From positions 420,318 through 484,317 of the forward strand of contig NW_005434635.1 of NCBI RefSeq assembly GCF_000315625.1: a stretch of DNA of 64,000 nucleotides, written 5' to 3'. This DNA comes from Guillardia theta CCMP2712. Its lineage: Eukaryota; Cryptophyceae; Pyrenomonadales; Geminigeraceae. The position numbers were made by a program, and so were the translations under genes. Of the stretch, positions 11,407 to 26,616 are shown in pieces (position 1 is the first letter of the stretch; each line of letters begins with the position of its first letter). The notes below the pieces were generated by a model, which saw only the letters and a program-made list of their open reading frames with translations, did not search any database and was not told the DNA's origin.

Positions 11407-13855
11407 CTCGTGATTTCCAAAGAAAGCTGGGAAAGAAATGACTTAGATTCAAAGATGGCGAAGTGTCTTAGGGAGGGAGGGAGGGAGGGAGGGAGGGAGG
11501 GAGGGAGGGAAGGAGGTGAAAGATTCTACAGAATAAAAACCACACGAATCAAATTCTAAAAGGGATGCAAACAATCAAAGAGAGCCAAACACGCAGAAAA
11601 ACATTCTCAAAGTGAAGGCAACCGCAAATGCCATTAGGTGCTTCAAATCGCTCAGTTCGAAGATGATTACAATACAAGAAATGATGCAGACCATTGACTC
11701 TACTACAGAATAATACGAAAGAAAGGTATGATCCTTAAATGGCATCTTCTCTCCAAATTCAATGTAGGCTGCCTCGCATCGATCCTGCTTGGCACTCGCT
11801 TGCGGTTGCTCATTTCACATCGCACACGATGAAAGACAGCTTCAACCATCACAAAAGCAAAACGCTTCGAAATGTTTTTCTAAGGTTCTATTCTCAATCA
11901 TTTTCACTCATGAGAATCAGTTCCAACTGCCCGTGGCGTTCCTCTCTCTGACAGGGAGCCATTGCAGGCAGATCACAACAACAGGTGTCTCATCTTTCTT
12001 CTGGCTTATCTGCAAAAACATTTTCGCTTCGCATCTTTCTCTTCACGCTATCTTTGAATAAAAATCTCTCCTCTCTTCATGCAAACAGCATCTCTCACAA
12101 ATTTCGATCTGTCCAGATCTGCATTCCTCGCTCCCTCTCTTTCTCCGGTTACCACTCATCCCACGATTGTTTTCAACTTCGTCAACATCGCAGCATGACT
12201 TGATTTTCATTTCCTTGTTCATCTTGCCCCTTCCACTCCTCCATTTGATCGTCTTTCATTCCCATGGATGCCTCTGCCGCATTCCAGCGCATACTTATGG
12301 GGCTATGCGCAACATTTGGAGTTACAGGAGGGTAGGGTAGGTAAATGTTTGGGGTAGGGTAGATGTTGGTTGTGGTGGGGGTATCACGACACTGAGGTAG
12401 GGTGGTCGAATGACCCAGATATAGCAGGGTAATCCCAGGTTGATAAGCCCGGTAGCATTGAAATTACCAGGGGTGGGGGTTCCATATCGGGAGGGTAAAT
12501 ATTTTTTTTGAGGATTCAAATGACGGGTAGGGGCACTCTTGCTCTGTGGTGGGGTAATAGAGGAAGTTCAGGAGGAGGGTACTAGTGGGGTAGGAGTCAG
12601 GGGTAGGAGACGATAAGGTGGGGTGATGATCCATGGTGGGTAGGGGTGGTAAATGATGTGTATAGGGGTCATCAAAACGATAAAACAGGGGTGGTTGATC
12701 ACCCTTCCCTGATTGAACAACATACCAAATCAGAATTGGGGTCCTTGTTGCAATGAGGGGTGGGGTACTCAAGAGACGGATTATTAGGGGGTCACGATGC
12801 CGCATGGCTATGAGGACAGGGTGGACCCCCACCCCCGTCATTCATGTTGACAACCCCACCCTCATGTGCGAGCCTTTTTCTCCCTACCCCATCGGGCATG
12901 ACAACCACCACAACCCTACCCTGTAGATTACAATGTTGACAAAGTGCAGTACAGGGGTAGGGTCAGTCTACACTCCTGGAATACGGTGGGGTAGTGGAGG
13001 GTAAATCGGTGGGTACTGAAGTTACTGGGGTGGTCTGGAGTCACCCACAAAGTATGAACGGAGGGGTACTCCAGAACTTTTGTGAAGCGGGGGGCGGTTT
13101 GAATCTCCGAGAGGGGGGGGGTCCCTGCAAGGGGCGTTGTCATAGTAATCTGCAGGGTAGTGGTAGGAAACGGGAAGTTGTTCGGAGGGGTGGATGAACG
13201 AGGGGTAGTGTATGGGGAAAGGTAATTACAAATACGTTCAAAGTGGGGTACAACAAGCCATAGAGGTGGGTAGGGGTAGTGAGATGAAGAGGGGTAGGGT
13301 GGGACCGATTGACTACTTAAGTTGGGGACAAGGGAGACCAAATCCCTAACATCGGAGTTGCATGGGTAGGGTAGTAAGTCTGACAGGGTACCAAATAGAT
13401 AGGGTACATTCAAATTGAGGTATAGATAAATTTATTTGAAGATTCCTATGATAAAACCTATCATATGGTGTCTAGAGAGAATCGTTGTTCATTTTGGGGG
13501 TGGGTAGTGACGTGAAGGGGGTACGTGATGATCTGTAATCGGTTTGGGGGCAGGGAACCAGGGGAATGACAAGCTGGGGCTGGACAGGTCTTGTGCAGTG
13601 TTCAGAGTAGGTGGGGGTAGTCAAATTAGTCAAATTGTTGCTTCCCAGGGCAAATCTCACCACCGGATGGTAGGGGTCCCCGAAAGTCAGGACAAGTACC
13701 ACAAGCCTCATATGAGTTTTGCATTCAAAGTAGGGGTGGGTATACTCGGTCGGGGTATATTGACGGGTACTTGTTTAACTTTGAGTAAAAGGTTTCGATG
13801 TGGGGAGGGTGTGCAGTTGATTGAAAACTGGGGGTAGGGGGCCGGGGCGTAGCCG
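11407..13855. other. Spacer with (GGGA)n and a 1.5-kb G-rich GGGGTAGGG block
   Basis: No gene supported over 2.4 kb. A (GGGA)n run sits at about 11469-11511. From about 12325 to 13845 the plus strand is full of GGGGTAGGG, GGGGTGGG and GGGGGTAG words, i.e. TACCCC on the minus strand, which is the coding strand of the OSBP gene whose start lies about 0.9 kb away. Frames such as 12928-13413 are artefacts of this composition. Confidence 0.6.
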
Positions 13856-14400
13856 ATGAAACTTGAACTTAATTCAGTCACTGAGTTCCGGCCCGCCCGG
13901 CCGTTGACCGCCGTTACTACCGTGACTGCGCCGGCTGGCCGCGGCCGCAGGCTGCCACCGTGACACTTGCCCCGGCGGCCGCCACCCGGTGACCGGCCGG
14001 CGGCCCGCCGGGCCGCGCCGCCGCGCGTCGGACGGTCACCGTGGCAGTGTCCGAATCACCGGTACTGAGTCATGTGACAGTGCACTGGCACCCGGCGGTG
14101 ATCGGACCGCTGCCGCAGGCTCGCCGAGTCGCGGCCCCGGGGGGCCACGGCGCCCGGGCGGGGCGCGGCCCGCGNNNNNNNNNNNNNNNNNNNNNNNNNN
14201 NNNNNNNNNNNNNNNNNNNNNNNNNNNNNNNNNNNNNNNNNNNNNNNNNNNNNNNNNNNNNNNNNNNNNNNNNNGGATCGGCCGTCAGGACCGGACCGCC
14301 GGGACCCGGCCGGCCCGGGCCCGGAGTCGTACTGAGTCGCGGCCAGTCACTGAGTGACGGTGCTCAGTCACTCAGTACCGTACAATTTGCGACGCGTCAA
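13856..14400. other. GC-rich island with repeated CACTGAG and CTGAGTC words, containing an assembly gap
   Basis: The stretch is extremely GC-rich and contains several copies of TCACTGAGT, TACTGAGTC and CTCAGTCACTCAGT. A gap of 100 N occupies 14175-14274. High GC probably caused the assembly to break here. No coding signal. Confidence 0.55.
14175..14274. other. Assembly gap (100 N)
   Basis: Exactly 100 N, a conventional size for a gap of unknown length, inside the GC-rich island. Confidence 0.99.
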
Positions 14401-14417
14401 CTTTCAGGGCGGTTTCG

Positions 14418-14545
14418 GATCCACTACCCACCCCCTCGGAGTATGGAGTGACTTCTGCTCCATAAAGTACCCCTGTATTTACTATTAAAGTACCCCTAGT
14501 TTCATATCAGCGAGATTGAAAGTGTCTACCCAACCCCCCCTTTCA
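14418..14545 (+). promoter_or_regulatory. C-rich TACCCC element just upstream of a start codon
   Basis: CTACCCACCCCC, AAGTACCCCTG and AAAGTACCCCTAG, then CTACCCAACCCCCCC, end about 40 bp before the ATG at 14586. Similar words precede other genes here. A promoter or 5'UTR role is inferred from position only. Confidence 0.35.
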
Positions 14546-14585
14546 ACCCGATGAGCAGAGTCTCTCAGGGTTCAGTCTCGACGCA

Positions 14586-15861
14586 ATGGCGGCGCCTGCT
14601 CGGGTCGTGGGCGCCTGCCTGGCATGGGCGAGCAGCCGCGGCCTGCCGTCTCAGCTGTCATGTCACAGGAGCTGTGAAGCAGCCCTCTCTTCCATGAAGA
14701 AGGAGGAGCTGCGTGCTCTCTGCTCCAGTCTTGGGCTCAATCACGATGGCAGTACTGCTCAGCTCATCTTGTCGGTGGTGGAAACGATCGTGGCGAGGAG
14801 AGTTCCGCTTCCTCCCGAGTACCCGTCTCTCAACTATGTCTCATCCCTCTCAGCCCATAGCGTTGACGTTCTGCCCTCCTTGCGCTGCTGGAAGTGTGGG
14901 GCTTCAGTGGAGCCCTGCGTCAAGAACATCGCAGACTTCCAAGTCGGTAGCTGGCCGCCGGGAGACAGCAGGAGATGGCAGAACTGCGAGTCAGTTGTAA
15001 TCCCGTCCTTGATCTGCCATGCTGAATGCGCCCGAGAGGAACTCGAGGAGGCGGGCAGGAGGGGCGAAACCGCCCGGCCACCATCGAATCAGCAGTCCAC
15101 CAGGCGCCGCTCTTGTAGGGTAGGAGACTTTGCAACGATCGTGGGGCTCCGATGGGAGGAGAGGTGGATCGGCCTGCAGGAGATCCTCATGCTGGAGAGA
15201 GGAGGGAGCCTTGCTGACGGCCTCATCGACGTTCCTACTGGTCCCTGCATCGAGCGCGTTGCACTTCAGCTCTTGAACTGGTTCTCAATGTCTTGTGAGT
15301 CCTGGGGGGAGAAGAGCTACCTGCCTGCGCGCGTGTACCTGACGAGGAGGACGAAGCTCTGCTGCCGTGGGGGGTCGATAGTCGGGTTCATGACCTTCAC
15401 AGACTCGCCCGACAAACACTTCGTCCTCCCCAGCCTCAATGCGATCTTTGTGTTGCCCGGGGCGAGGAGGAAAGGAGCGTGCAGGGAGATGGTACAAGAT
15501 TTTGTGAGAGGGGTAGAGGAGAGGGAGAGGGGAAGCAACAGAGCAAGGAGAGAGGGAGAGGGAGGGAGGGAGGGGGGGGAAGGGGAAGGGGAAGGGGAAG
15601 GGGATTGGAAAGGAGATAAAGATTCTGGAGACTCTGCCAGCAACTTGCGCAAGCTGATGGGGATCGAGGTGAGGAGAGTCTGTGTGTTTGCTTGCATGCT
15701 AGTTGACGGGGATGAAGGTCCCGGTATCGCAGAAGCTCCTCCTTGCCCTTCCCCACATCCTCTCTCCTGCCACCCTCAAGAGGGTGATAACAGCCTCCTC
15801 CTCCTGCCAGCGTCCTGACCGCCTCCGAGCAGATGGTCGCAATCGAGCATGGCGACAATGA
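14586..15861 (+). CDS. SAP-domain plus GNAT-like protein (FAM169-like)
   Basis: Best model: exon 14586-15668, a 49-nt intron, exon 15718-15861; 408 residues. Residues about 36-70 (SMKKEELRALCSSLGL with a following AQLILSVVETI) match a SAP motif, a helix-extended-loop-helix that binds AT-rich DNA in nuclear proteins. Paired Cys (CWKC, then CHAEC) near residues 101-145 may bind zinc. The C-terminal half has IVGFMTF, then LNAIFVLPGARRKGACREMVQDFV, which matches the acetyl-CoA-binding motif A of GNAT folds and especially the RRKG...LQDFV pattern of FAM169 nuclear proteins. A Gly/Glu low-complexity linker (about 311-345) follows and could instead be a short intron. Acetyltransferase activity is not proven: the second glycine of the RxxGxG/A loop is Ala. 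Probably nuclear, chromatin-associated. Confidence 0.65.
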
Positions 15862-16333
15862 AGAACAGGTGCCTGCGTCCCTAACTCTCTGAAACCCTCA
15901 CTCTCTCCTCCTCCTCCTCCTCCACCACCACCACCACCACCACCTCCTCCTCCTCCTCCTCCTCCTACTCTTCATCGCCTCCGTCCACTTCCTACCCAGT
16001 CCTTGTTTCTCTTCACCATTTGAGGCGCCTGCTCTCGCAACTTCTTTGCCACTTTTCGTCACTGCCTTCAAACATACACGTCCTTCCTCCTTTACTCGCA
16101 TCGCTTGCCAGCCCCTCCTGATCCTTTAGCAGGCCGCAAATCGCAGCACCGTCTGGGAGCTGCTAAATCGAGAGACCGTGCCATGAAACTTGTACTTTAC
16201 AATCAATTTGCCTGCTCCTCCTCTTCCTCTGCCTCCTCCCTTCCTCTTCCTCTTCCTCCTCCTCTTCCTCTTCCTCCTCCTCTTCCTCTGCCTCCCCTCC
16301 TCTGCCTCCTCCCTTCCTCTTCCTCCGCCTCCT
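15862..16333. other. Convergent 3' spacer of pyrimidine microsatellites
   Basis: Between two convergent genes. Holds (CTC)n/(CCA)n at about 15900-15967 and (CTTCCT)-type repeats at about 16215-16330. The frames that cross it are composition artefacts. Confidence 0.7.
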
Positions 16334-19300
16334 TCAAAAGGCTGCTGATCCGTCATTGCCATCCATGAAGTCCTGCTCCATCAGCTCGCCCCGCTTCGTC
16401 TTCCCTGCAAACATAAAATTATGATCAGCAACAGCTCGCCTCCCACCCCCATCCCCCACCCCCCTTCCTGTTCCTGTTCCTCAACCTCCACCTCCTCCTC
16501 CTCTCTCCCCACCCTCCTCCTCCTCGTCTTCATCCTTGTCCTTGTCCTCTCCCTCCTCCTCTCTTTACCTTTTCTAAAGCTTCTGATCAATCTTGCTGCA
16601 AACAGCACACATGGCAATGTGGAGGCGGCACCGCATACCTACTCAAGACGTCAGTCCCCATCCTCCTCGAATGCGTTCCCGTCCTGGCACTGCTCCGCCT
16701 CCTCCTCCTCTCCGCCTCCACCCTCTCCTCCTCCTCCTCCCTCTCCTCCTCCTCTTCCCCTGTCCTCCTCCTCCATCCTCACCGCCCCGATGATGGCCTG
16801 CATGTTGGGGATGAAGCCGGGAGTTGGTATGTCGTTCATCCCGACGATAGTGACAGTTGCGAACTGAATTTGTTTGAGAGTCCTGACAATGAGGAGATGG
16901 AAGCGGCAGAAGCAGAGGAGCGAGAGGACGAGGAACGGCGAGGAAAGTCTGCAAGAAGAGAGAGGAGGCAGGAGGGGAGAGAGGGCAGGAGGGGGAGGGA
17001 GAGGAAGGATGTAGGGTGGGACCTGGGGGTCGGAGATGAGAGTTGCGTTGACGGCTTGGAAGATGCGAACCTGTCGAGAGATGTAAGGAAGAGGCGGGAA
17101 AGTGAGCGAGCGAGCGAGGGATGGGAGGTGAACATGCTGAAGTTTGATGAGGGAGAGAAAGGATGGGAGGAAGGAAAACAAGTTGGGACGGGGATCACAA
17201 AGGGAGCAACCGAATTCACCTGGAGAAACTCATTCTGTTCCATGAGAATATCGTCATAGATAGGGATGATGATGTATCTGAAACATCATGTCGTGACAAA
17301 GAAATCTCTGTTTCCCTACCTCCCCTCCTTCTCAACTTCTCTTGTTCTTTCCCCCTGCCTCCTCTCCTCCTCTCCTCCCCTTACTTTGTGCTTGAGTCTC
17401 CTTGCCTCCATCTCAGTTGCCCCTGCTTTGACACGTAGTCTACTCCCAGCCCCTGAGTTTCTCAGAGTCACGTGATGCACGCAGAGAGAGGAGAAGCAGG
17501 TGGAGGACGAGACAAGAAGATGGAGACAAGTGATGGCACACGAGGTTGGGAGTCGGTGAGATCAAGGAGGACAAGGAGAGAGGGAGGGAGGGAGGGAGGG
17601 AGGGAGAGAGAGAGAAAGGGAGGGAGGGAGGGAGGGAGGGAGGACCTGTGCAGCGAAGGTTCCGTTGAGCTGGACGGTCTCATATCTCACTGCATCATCA
17701 TCAACCATGGATCGTCTCATCAAGGCTTCCCACCTGTCACAGAGAGATCGCTGCCTCCCGTCCGCGTCACTCCAAGTTTTGCGTAGCTCCATACAAGCTC
17801 CTTCACCCTGCCAAACCCGCCCCGTCAGCCTCCAGCAAGAGAAGACTGCAAGAGCAAGGGACGTACCTTAGCATCGTTGTCTCAAACTGGAGGAACCCAG
17901 GATATTGAACCTTGATTGTGTTCTGCAGGAATTCAGATAAAGGCGAGGACACGATGTAGGAGGGAAAGGGGGGAAGAGAAGGAGCAGGGAAGAGATATGT
18001 GTGCAAAAGAAGAAGGGTCTGAGTCGAGTGGGACGAGAAGAGAAGGAGATGAAAAGCAGAAGTGAAGCAGGAAGCGAGGATTATGAGTGGAGGACGAGCA
18101 AGAGGAGAAGAAGGAGAGTTCTTCATCACCACTAGCCGCGCTGTCGTATCCTCCGGGTCGATCCCCTGGTCTACATAGACGTTCATGATGTTGAGCATAC
18201 GCAGGGCGGGGTCTCCCGTCGCCGCCTGCGCCCTCGCCGTGAGGTTGTTGAGCGAGACTTGAGCTGGCAGTCCGGCAGGCCCTTCGGAGACGATGTAGAT
18301 GATCATGTTGAAGTCAGCGCAGGCGCCGCCGATAGCGTTGGGGATGCAAAGAGCAGCTGTGCTCTTCTGATAAGTTCTGACGGCAAATAAAGAGCCCAGG
18401 CTCGGCTTGAGGAGACTGGCTGTCGACTGCAAAGTCTGTGCAGCATTCAGTCAGACAATAACCTTCTCCACCACGCGCGCTGCCCTCGCCTCCTCTCTCT
18501 CTTCACGCCAAAACCCTCACGACACATAATCCAACTCCTTTCTCTCCCCTCACTTGCATGCTCCCTCCTCCCCCCAGGTGCCTCCCCCCCTCCCTCTCTC
18601 CTCCTCCCTCACCACAAGTTGCAGTCTCCTGTAGTCCTGAGCATTGATGAGAATGGCAAGCTCCTTGAGGAACCCCTGGACGTCGAAGTCCGACGTCGGA
18701 TACTGAGTGTAGATCCCAACTTGAGGCGAGGCGGTGCGGCGCTGGAACATCCTTTGTGATTCCAGCACTTGAGCTAGGTAAGTCCACTTACAAGGGCCCG
18801 CCACACATCTCATTCTCCTCTCACAGAGCGATCTAGTGTTCCACTGATGAATCTGCACAGTCTGCCCTGCGGGGAGGGTGGAGGTGATTTGTCCCAAAGA
18901 CCAGTAAAGCTGGTTGCAAGTGCTTCGGATGCTGATCCTGTCTGTCGTACTGCACGTTCCTGTCTGGTCAATGCAAGAAGTTATGGACAGAGGGCTGCTG
19001 GCCGAGTAGGGATCCGTCGAGCGATCGATGGCGGCGATGAACGAGACGTTCTTCAAGTTGGTCGCTCTGTCACAGACTCCCGAGCCCGGCGACATGATGG
19101 CCGGGATGGTGACATTGTAGATCCCTGGCTCAGTCTGTGTGATGGTGAACCTGCAGGAAGAAGTGTCGCCGGTCAAGGTACAGACAGGACAGCAGTGCGA
19201 CTTTGCTGCGGTAGCATCGTACTGAAGAATTTGAGTTTGAGTCACCAACCTTGACGTCGAAGGGATGTACTTGCCCCCGTACACGTCCTCATCTACAAGC

Positions 19301-20550
19301 TCCCACGTCCCCTCGTACTCGATGAAGTCGTCGAGCTTGGAGGAGAGAATGGTCCCATCGTATCCCTTCACATTCGGGCGGATCCCTATAGCAACGGACT
19401 GATTCTGGAAAATCTGGCCGGGCTGGGGACAAGGAAAAGACGGGTTGTTGTTAAGACAGGACACGCGAGGCAACCGGCAGAGGTACTGAGAGTTGCTCAG
19501 CCGCTGAGATTCACAACAAGCTCGCGGTTCCCCAGCTGCCCCACTATGATACAGGACGATAGAAGCGTTCCTGGTGTGGGTCGCGTCCGTTGAAGGGAAG
19601 TCAGCTCCGTAGACAGTGATGTACGTTCCTCCCTCCTGAGGGCCGAACGGAGGATCGATGGAAGTAATCCGAGCCATGTAGTTCATGAACCAGGCGTCGT
19701 TGGGACCGTGGAAAGGTTCTGACCAGGTGAGCGAGTAGTAGAAGATCTGGTTGCTGGAGGACGTGGCAAACGATGAGACGGTAGGCTGGTTTGCCACTTG
19801 GGCGAGGGTGTAGGGGTTTGTGAACCTCTTGTCATAGTCTGAGAAGGAAGTCTTGCCTGACTGAAGGTACGGAAAAGAGATCGCAAGGTCCATCCTGTAC
19901 GTCGCTCCTAAGGGATCGGTTGAAGTCCTGGGCATGACCTTGAAAATGCCGGAAAAGCTCGCCACGTTGTTGAGGTTCACATAACAATTCTGATTGGTGC
20001 AACGTTGGAAAGGGTTCGTACTTGAAGTGTAGATGGTGTTCCAGTCCATGTGATCCGTACTGGTCGCTCCAAAGTTCATCTGACAAGCCAGATAGTCACT
20101 GGTTGTCTTGTAGATGTCGAACCTGACACGGCCGCTCGATGCATTGAAGTACGCCATGACACTGTGATTCCGCTCATATCTGCATCCATCCGGCATCCCA
20201 AAGTATCCCTTGGATCCTGGCGAGCTCTCGAACACGTCCCCATAGAACCGCATCGTCAGGTTCAGCTTTAGTTCACTGTTGACCGGTGCTCCTGGTGGCT
20301 CTTGCAAGATGAGCTGAAGCTGGTCTACTGGACATATCGACGGTCTGCCTGTCATCGGCTGACATTCTGACACAGTCATCGGCTTCGGGAAGTACATGTA
20401 GCTCGGCCCTCCCCCATCGGCATACCCACTTCCTCTCCATTCCCTTGCCAACACGCCCAGCACCATCGACACGTTCAGAGTTGAGTCCTGAGCACTGCAG
20501 CAAGTCAACCCAGCCAGGAGGAGGAGGACAGGTAGGCGGCTGCTGCTCAT
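16334..20550 (-). CDS. IPT/TIG-domain single-pass membrane protein (paralog 1)
   Basis: Eleven exons on the minus strand: 20550-18613, 18426-18130, 17922-17867, 17807-17734, 17689-17646, 17452-17385, 17277-17220, 17070-17023, 16863-16783, 16638-16569 and 16404-16334; all phases agree, 934 residues. The start at 20550 gives a signal peptide (MSSSRLPVLLLLAGLTCCSA); an upstream ATG at 20640 would bury it. The large N-glycosylation-rich, Cys-rich ectodomain contains an IPT/TIG immunoglobulin-like domain near residue 300 (ITSIDPPFGPQEGGTYITVYG), the type found in plexins and Met. Near the C-terminus VTIVGMNDIP precedes a membrane helix (about MQAIIGAVCGAASTLPCVLF) and a basic RLIRSFRKG stop-transfer, then a short acidic cytosolic tail. 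It pairs with the gene at 38504-41787; exons 3 to 9 have identical lengths in both. Ligand and role unknown; a surface adhesin or receptor is a reasonable guess. Confidence 0.85.
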
Positions 20551-20916
20551 CCCTCCCCCTCCTCCCTCCCTCCCCCTCCCCCTCTTCGCGTCGCTGCCAC
20601 AAGCCACCGCCATGATCCTCCTCCCGAACAGGCAGGTCAACCAACCGTTACAGAACGTTATTAATAAGGAAATCGTTACTGACCGTTGAGGTCATCGGTC
20701 GATCTTTCAAATATTCACCCCACCCACCGTTATGGATGAAAAACCACCCCCACCATCCTTATGATTTCATGACCCCTGTTATACTACGGAAAATATCAGT
20801 ACCCTATGTATCTCATCATCCTCCCTCACTCTGGTGACCCGGTACCTCGACTACCCCTACCTCCTCTCAGTTTTGGTCTGAACTCGGAAGAGAGTGAGAA
20901 CGGAATCAGGGTCAGG

Positions 20917-20969
<53 letters not shown>

Positions 20970-21023
20970 AGGAGATCGAAGGAGATCAGGGGGAAGGGAA
21001 GAAAGAGAAGAAGATGCGGCTCA
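20551..21023. other. Divergent promoter region between TIG gene 1 and the coiled-coil gene
   Basis: About 470 bp separating two genes transcribed away from each other. A C-rich block (CACCCCACCCACC, ACCACCCCCACC) lies at 20715-20770, and (GACGAG)n at about 20919-20965. A regulatory role is inferred from position. Confidence 0.45.
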
Positions 21024-23181
21024 ATGATGCTGTACCCTGAGGACGATCCATTTCCTGGACTAAAACATTTGAAGTTGGAGAAAGAGTCCACGTAAACCAA
21101 CAATCGTGTTGACCGTTTCCTCTGCATCATGGAGCACAAACTACATTCAATGGAGCCGTCATGGGCTCGAGATGCCGGGTATTCTGACAGGAGGTTCAGC
21201 AACACAAATTTCCCCATCGCAACAAAGCTGAGATCTGAGTTTTTGATGGACAAGGAGAGAGCGTTTGATACCCCAGATGTGAGATGCAAGGGGAGGCAAG
21301 GGCCACCCTCACCAGCAGAGAGCATGAAGGAGGCCTTGAATGCGATCAAGAGGTATGACGTCATCTCGGACATGGGGAAGATGCAGGATAGCCTGTTGAG
21401 AATTATCGAGGAGCAGGTCCGGTTGAGAATGCAGCAGCAGGTTGAAAGGAACGTGAGCGGAGAGGAGGAGACTGAGATGGGTGCAGACAAGAGCGAATCG
21501 AGAAAATGTGATGGACTACGCGTCGACGGATGGATCTCTGATCAGAGAGTATCAGATCCAGAAGGAGGAGCTCTTCTCTGAGATCTCTCGCCTGCAGGTC
21601 TGACTTGGATCCCGAACTCCCCCTCACAACCCCTTGAACGGCTGCTGAGGTCCTGATGCAGACGGAGATCATGAGCTTGAAGGAGAAGAACCTTCGGCTC
21701 AAGGCTGAGAATGAGCAAGCATACAACCTCGTGAAGATGGCAAGGGCATCTGAAACCACCCTCCAGGTGAAACGATGACGATGATTTGTGTGCTCTTGTG
21801 AAAGATGTCTCCAAGCATGTGCTGGAAGAACGACAAGTCTCGCTGGACCTGCTCAAGAATGCCAAGAATGAGGCGGAGAAGCAATTGAAAGAGCAAATGG
21901 TAACATCCTCGCATCGACTGTCTCTTGCTGATTTCCCTCAAGGAAACAGCTAGGTACGAACTACAGGTGAGAAGGAAACTTGTTCGATTGATAGACCCTT
22001 CCGACCGTCATGCAGAGAGTTCGACTTGAGTTCGAGACAGAGCTGATGTCCTTGCGCGCCAAGGTCAGGTCACGCTAGTATGCATTCTGCTGATTGTTTG
22101 CGACAGAATCTAGAGCTTCAGGAGCAGAACAAGAAGAACGATGTCAAGTAAGTCCTTGATGCGTCTTGAAGCGATCATGGCAGTGGCTAACGAGAGTTGC
22201 TGCAGGCTGGCCGAGGCGTCTGAAAAAGTGAAATCAGGACGGAGGGTTTGTAGATGCTGATGTCGGAACAGTCAAAAGTTGCGGTGCAAGAGATCGAGCA
22301 AGCAAAGAACGCTGTGTCGGAAGCAGTGCTACAGGTCAACCAGGCTGACTCAGTCGTCGCATGCCTGACAAGAACGCAGGCCAAGAAGTACAAGTCGCTG
22401 CTGGAGCAGGAGACGACGGACAAAGAGAGGCTGCAGGTAAGGGATTGGAGGAGATGGTCGGCGGGAAAAGACTCCCCTCTGGGAACGATTGTTCGATGCA
22501 GGAAGAAAACTCGACGCTGAGCGAGAACTTGGAATCGTATCAGAAGATGTTGTCTCACGAGCAAATCAAGAGAGAGGAGACGTCTGCAGAGATCCTCGAG
22601 CTCCGCGCTGCCCTCCGGACGGTCAAGGCTCAGTTGATGGTTGCAAAACTCGTTGACGTTTGCGCTCGTGACGAGGATCACAGGCCGCAGAGAAGACGAG
22701 GGAGGAGCTGAGAAATCGACACGAGACGGAGATCAGCTCACTGAGGTGAACCCCTGCTGGACTTGCCTTGCTCACTTGCCCCCAAGGACGTCGCACAGGT
22801 CGGCAAGGATCGAAGCGGAGCAGCTCCGGTCGAGACTGAACGCCACGAGCTCGGCGTTGCAGGTGGGAAGGGAGGAGAATGTTGGGCGATGGGAGTGAAG
22901 GGGATGGCAGGCGCACCTGAACGGGCTGAGTAACCCGATGAAGAGCATCGAACATGTGCTGGAGGTAGCCACGAGTCCCTTCTTGTCTTTCCTCCCTGAT
23001 CTCCTCTCAGTTGAACGGGAAGTTTTGCGATGCCTCAAACGCATCCCGCGACTACGACAGCCAACGAGGCTCGCCGACGGACCGGTCGGCTGTCCCTCCT
23101 CATAGATCGCCAGGTGTAGGGTCGCCGGTAATGGAGGGCCCGGATGAGAAGCAGGAGAAGGAGGAACATCCAGGATATTAA
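21024..23181 (+). CDS. Coiled-coil protein of unknown function
   Basis: Fifteen-exon model: 21024-21091, 21191-21452, 21487-21597, 21650-21766, 21816-21899, 21943-21966, 22016-22063, 22107-22147, 22206-22227, 22272-22436, 22502-22621, 22684-22745, 22799-22862, 22911-22964 and 23011-23181; 470 residues, frame kept throughout. Apart from about 90 N-terminal and 60 C-terminal residues the chain is Glu/Lys/Leu/Gln heptad-like (EIMSLKEKNLRLKAENEQ; KTREELRNRHETEISSLR), a long parallel coiled coil. The C-terminus is hydrophilic and Pro/Ser-rich (RGSPTDRSAVPPHRSPG). No catalytic motif. Cytoskeletal, centriolar or tethering proteins look like this, but nothing here distinguishes them. An alternative start at 21129 would omit the first intron. 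Confidence 0.7.
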
Positions 23182-23638
23182 CCTCAGCTGGTTCAACGTG
23201 GAACCTTGCGTCCTTGCTGTGTGAGATTAAAGATACCTTGAAGGCCTTCGCCATACCGTTAATTTGCCGAGGGGCGGCCAGTCAGTGACACTGGTTGGGA
23301 CTTAACTCGGGCCGGGACTCCGGCGGCCTGAGCCTGGCCACGGCCGACCCGGTGGCCGGGCTCCGGCTTCGGAAGCCTAAGGAGTCTGGCCGCAGTGCTC
23401 TGACTAGCCCAAAAAAAAAGGTTTTACAATCAACGATTGACAAGACAAGATGGATGGTGATGCGAGATAGGAATGCGATCCATGGCGAACGAGGAGGAGG
23501 AGGAGGAAGGGGCAAAAGAAGAGGAGAGGGGGGGAGAGGAGCGAGAAGGAGGGAGGAGATGAAGACACGAGGTGAGTAGCGATGGGACAAGTCGAGTGAA
23601 GGCAGGAAGAGGAGGAGAGTGGCAAGGTATCCTCTAAC
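23182..23638. other. Spacer with short GC-rich island
   Basis: A GC-rich block at about 23270-23400 (CAGTCAGTGACACTGG, GGGCCGGGACTCC) resembles the other islands. A GGA-rich run (23490-23560) follows. No gene supported. Confidence 0.5.
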
Positions 23639-26388
<2,750 letters not shown>

Positions 26389-26400
26389 GTCTTTCTCCCC

Positions 26401-26500
26401 NNNNNNNNNNNNNNNNNNNNNNNNNNNNNNNNNNNNNNNNNNNNNNNNNNNNNNNNNNNNNNNNNNNNNNNNNNNNNNNNNNNNNNNNNNNNNNNNNNNN
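26401..26500. other. Assembly gap (100 N)
   Basis: Exactly 100 N between CAG/GAG repeats. The 3' ends of both convergent neighbours (GT90 and P4H-like) are missing here. Confidence 0.99.
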
Positions 26501-26522
26501 GAGGAAAGGCAGGAAGAACAGA

Positions 26523-26562
26523 CGGAGGAGGAGGAGGAGGAGGAGGAGGAGGAGGAGGAGGA

Positions 26563-26602
<40 letters not shown>
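26523..26602. repeat. (GAG)n then (CAG)n beside the gap
   Basis: GAG triplets (26523-26565) change to CAG triplets (26566-26602). The array probably belongs to the last intron of the minus-strand P4H-like gene, and similar repeats may fill the gap. Confidence 0.9.
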
Positions 26603-26603
<1 letters not shown>

Positions 26604-26616
26604 TATTTGACTTCAC

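Noticed and set aside
12325-13845. Internal telomere from GGGGTAGGG words
   Set aside because: The words are irregularly spaced and variable, unlike a telomeric tandem array, and similar blocks occur in many spacers.
20806-21027. 73-codon ORF ending in DEDEDE
   Set aside because: Runs through a (GACGAG)n array, and the coiled-coil gene has a better start at 21024.
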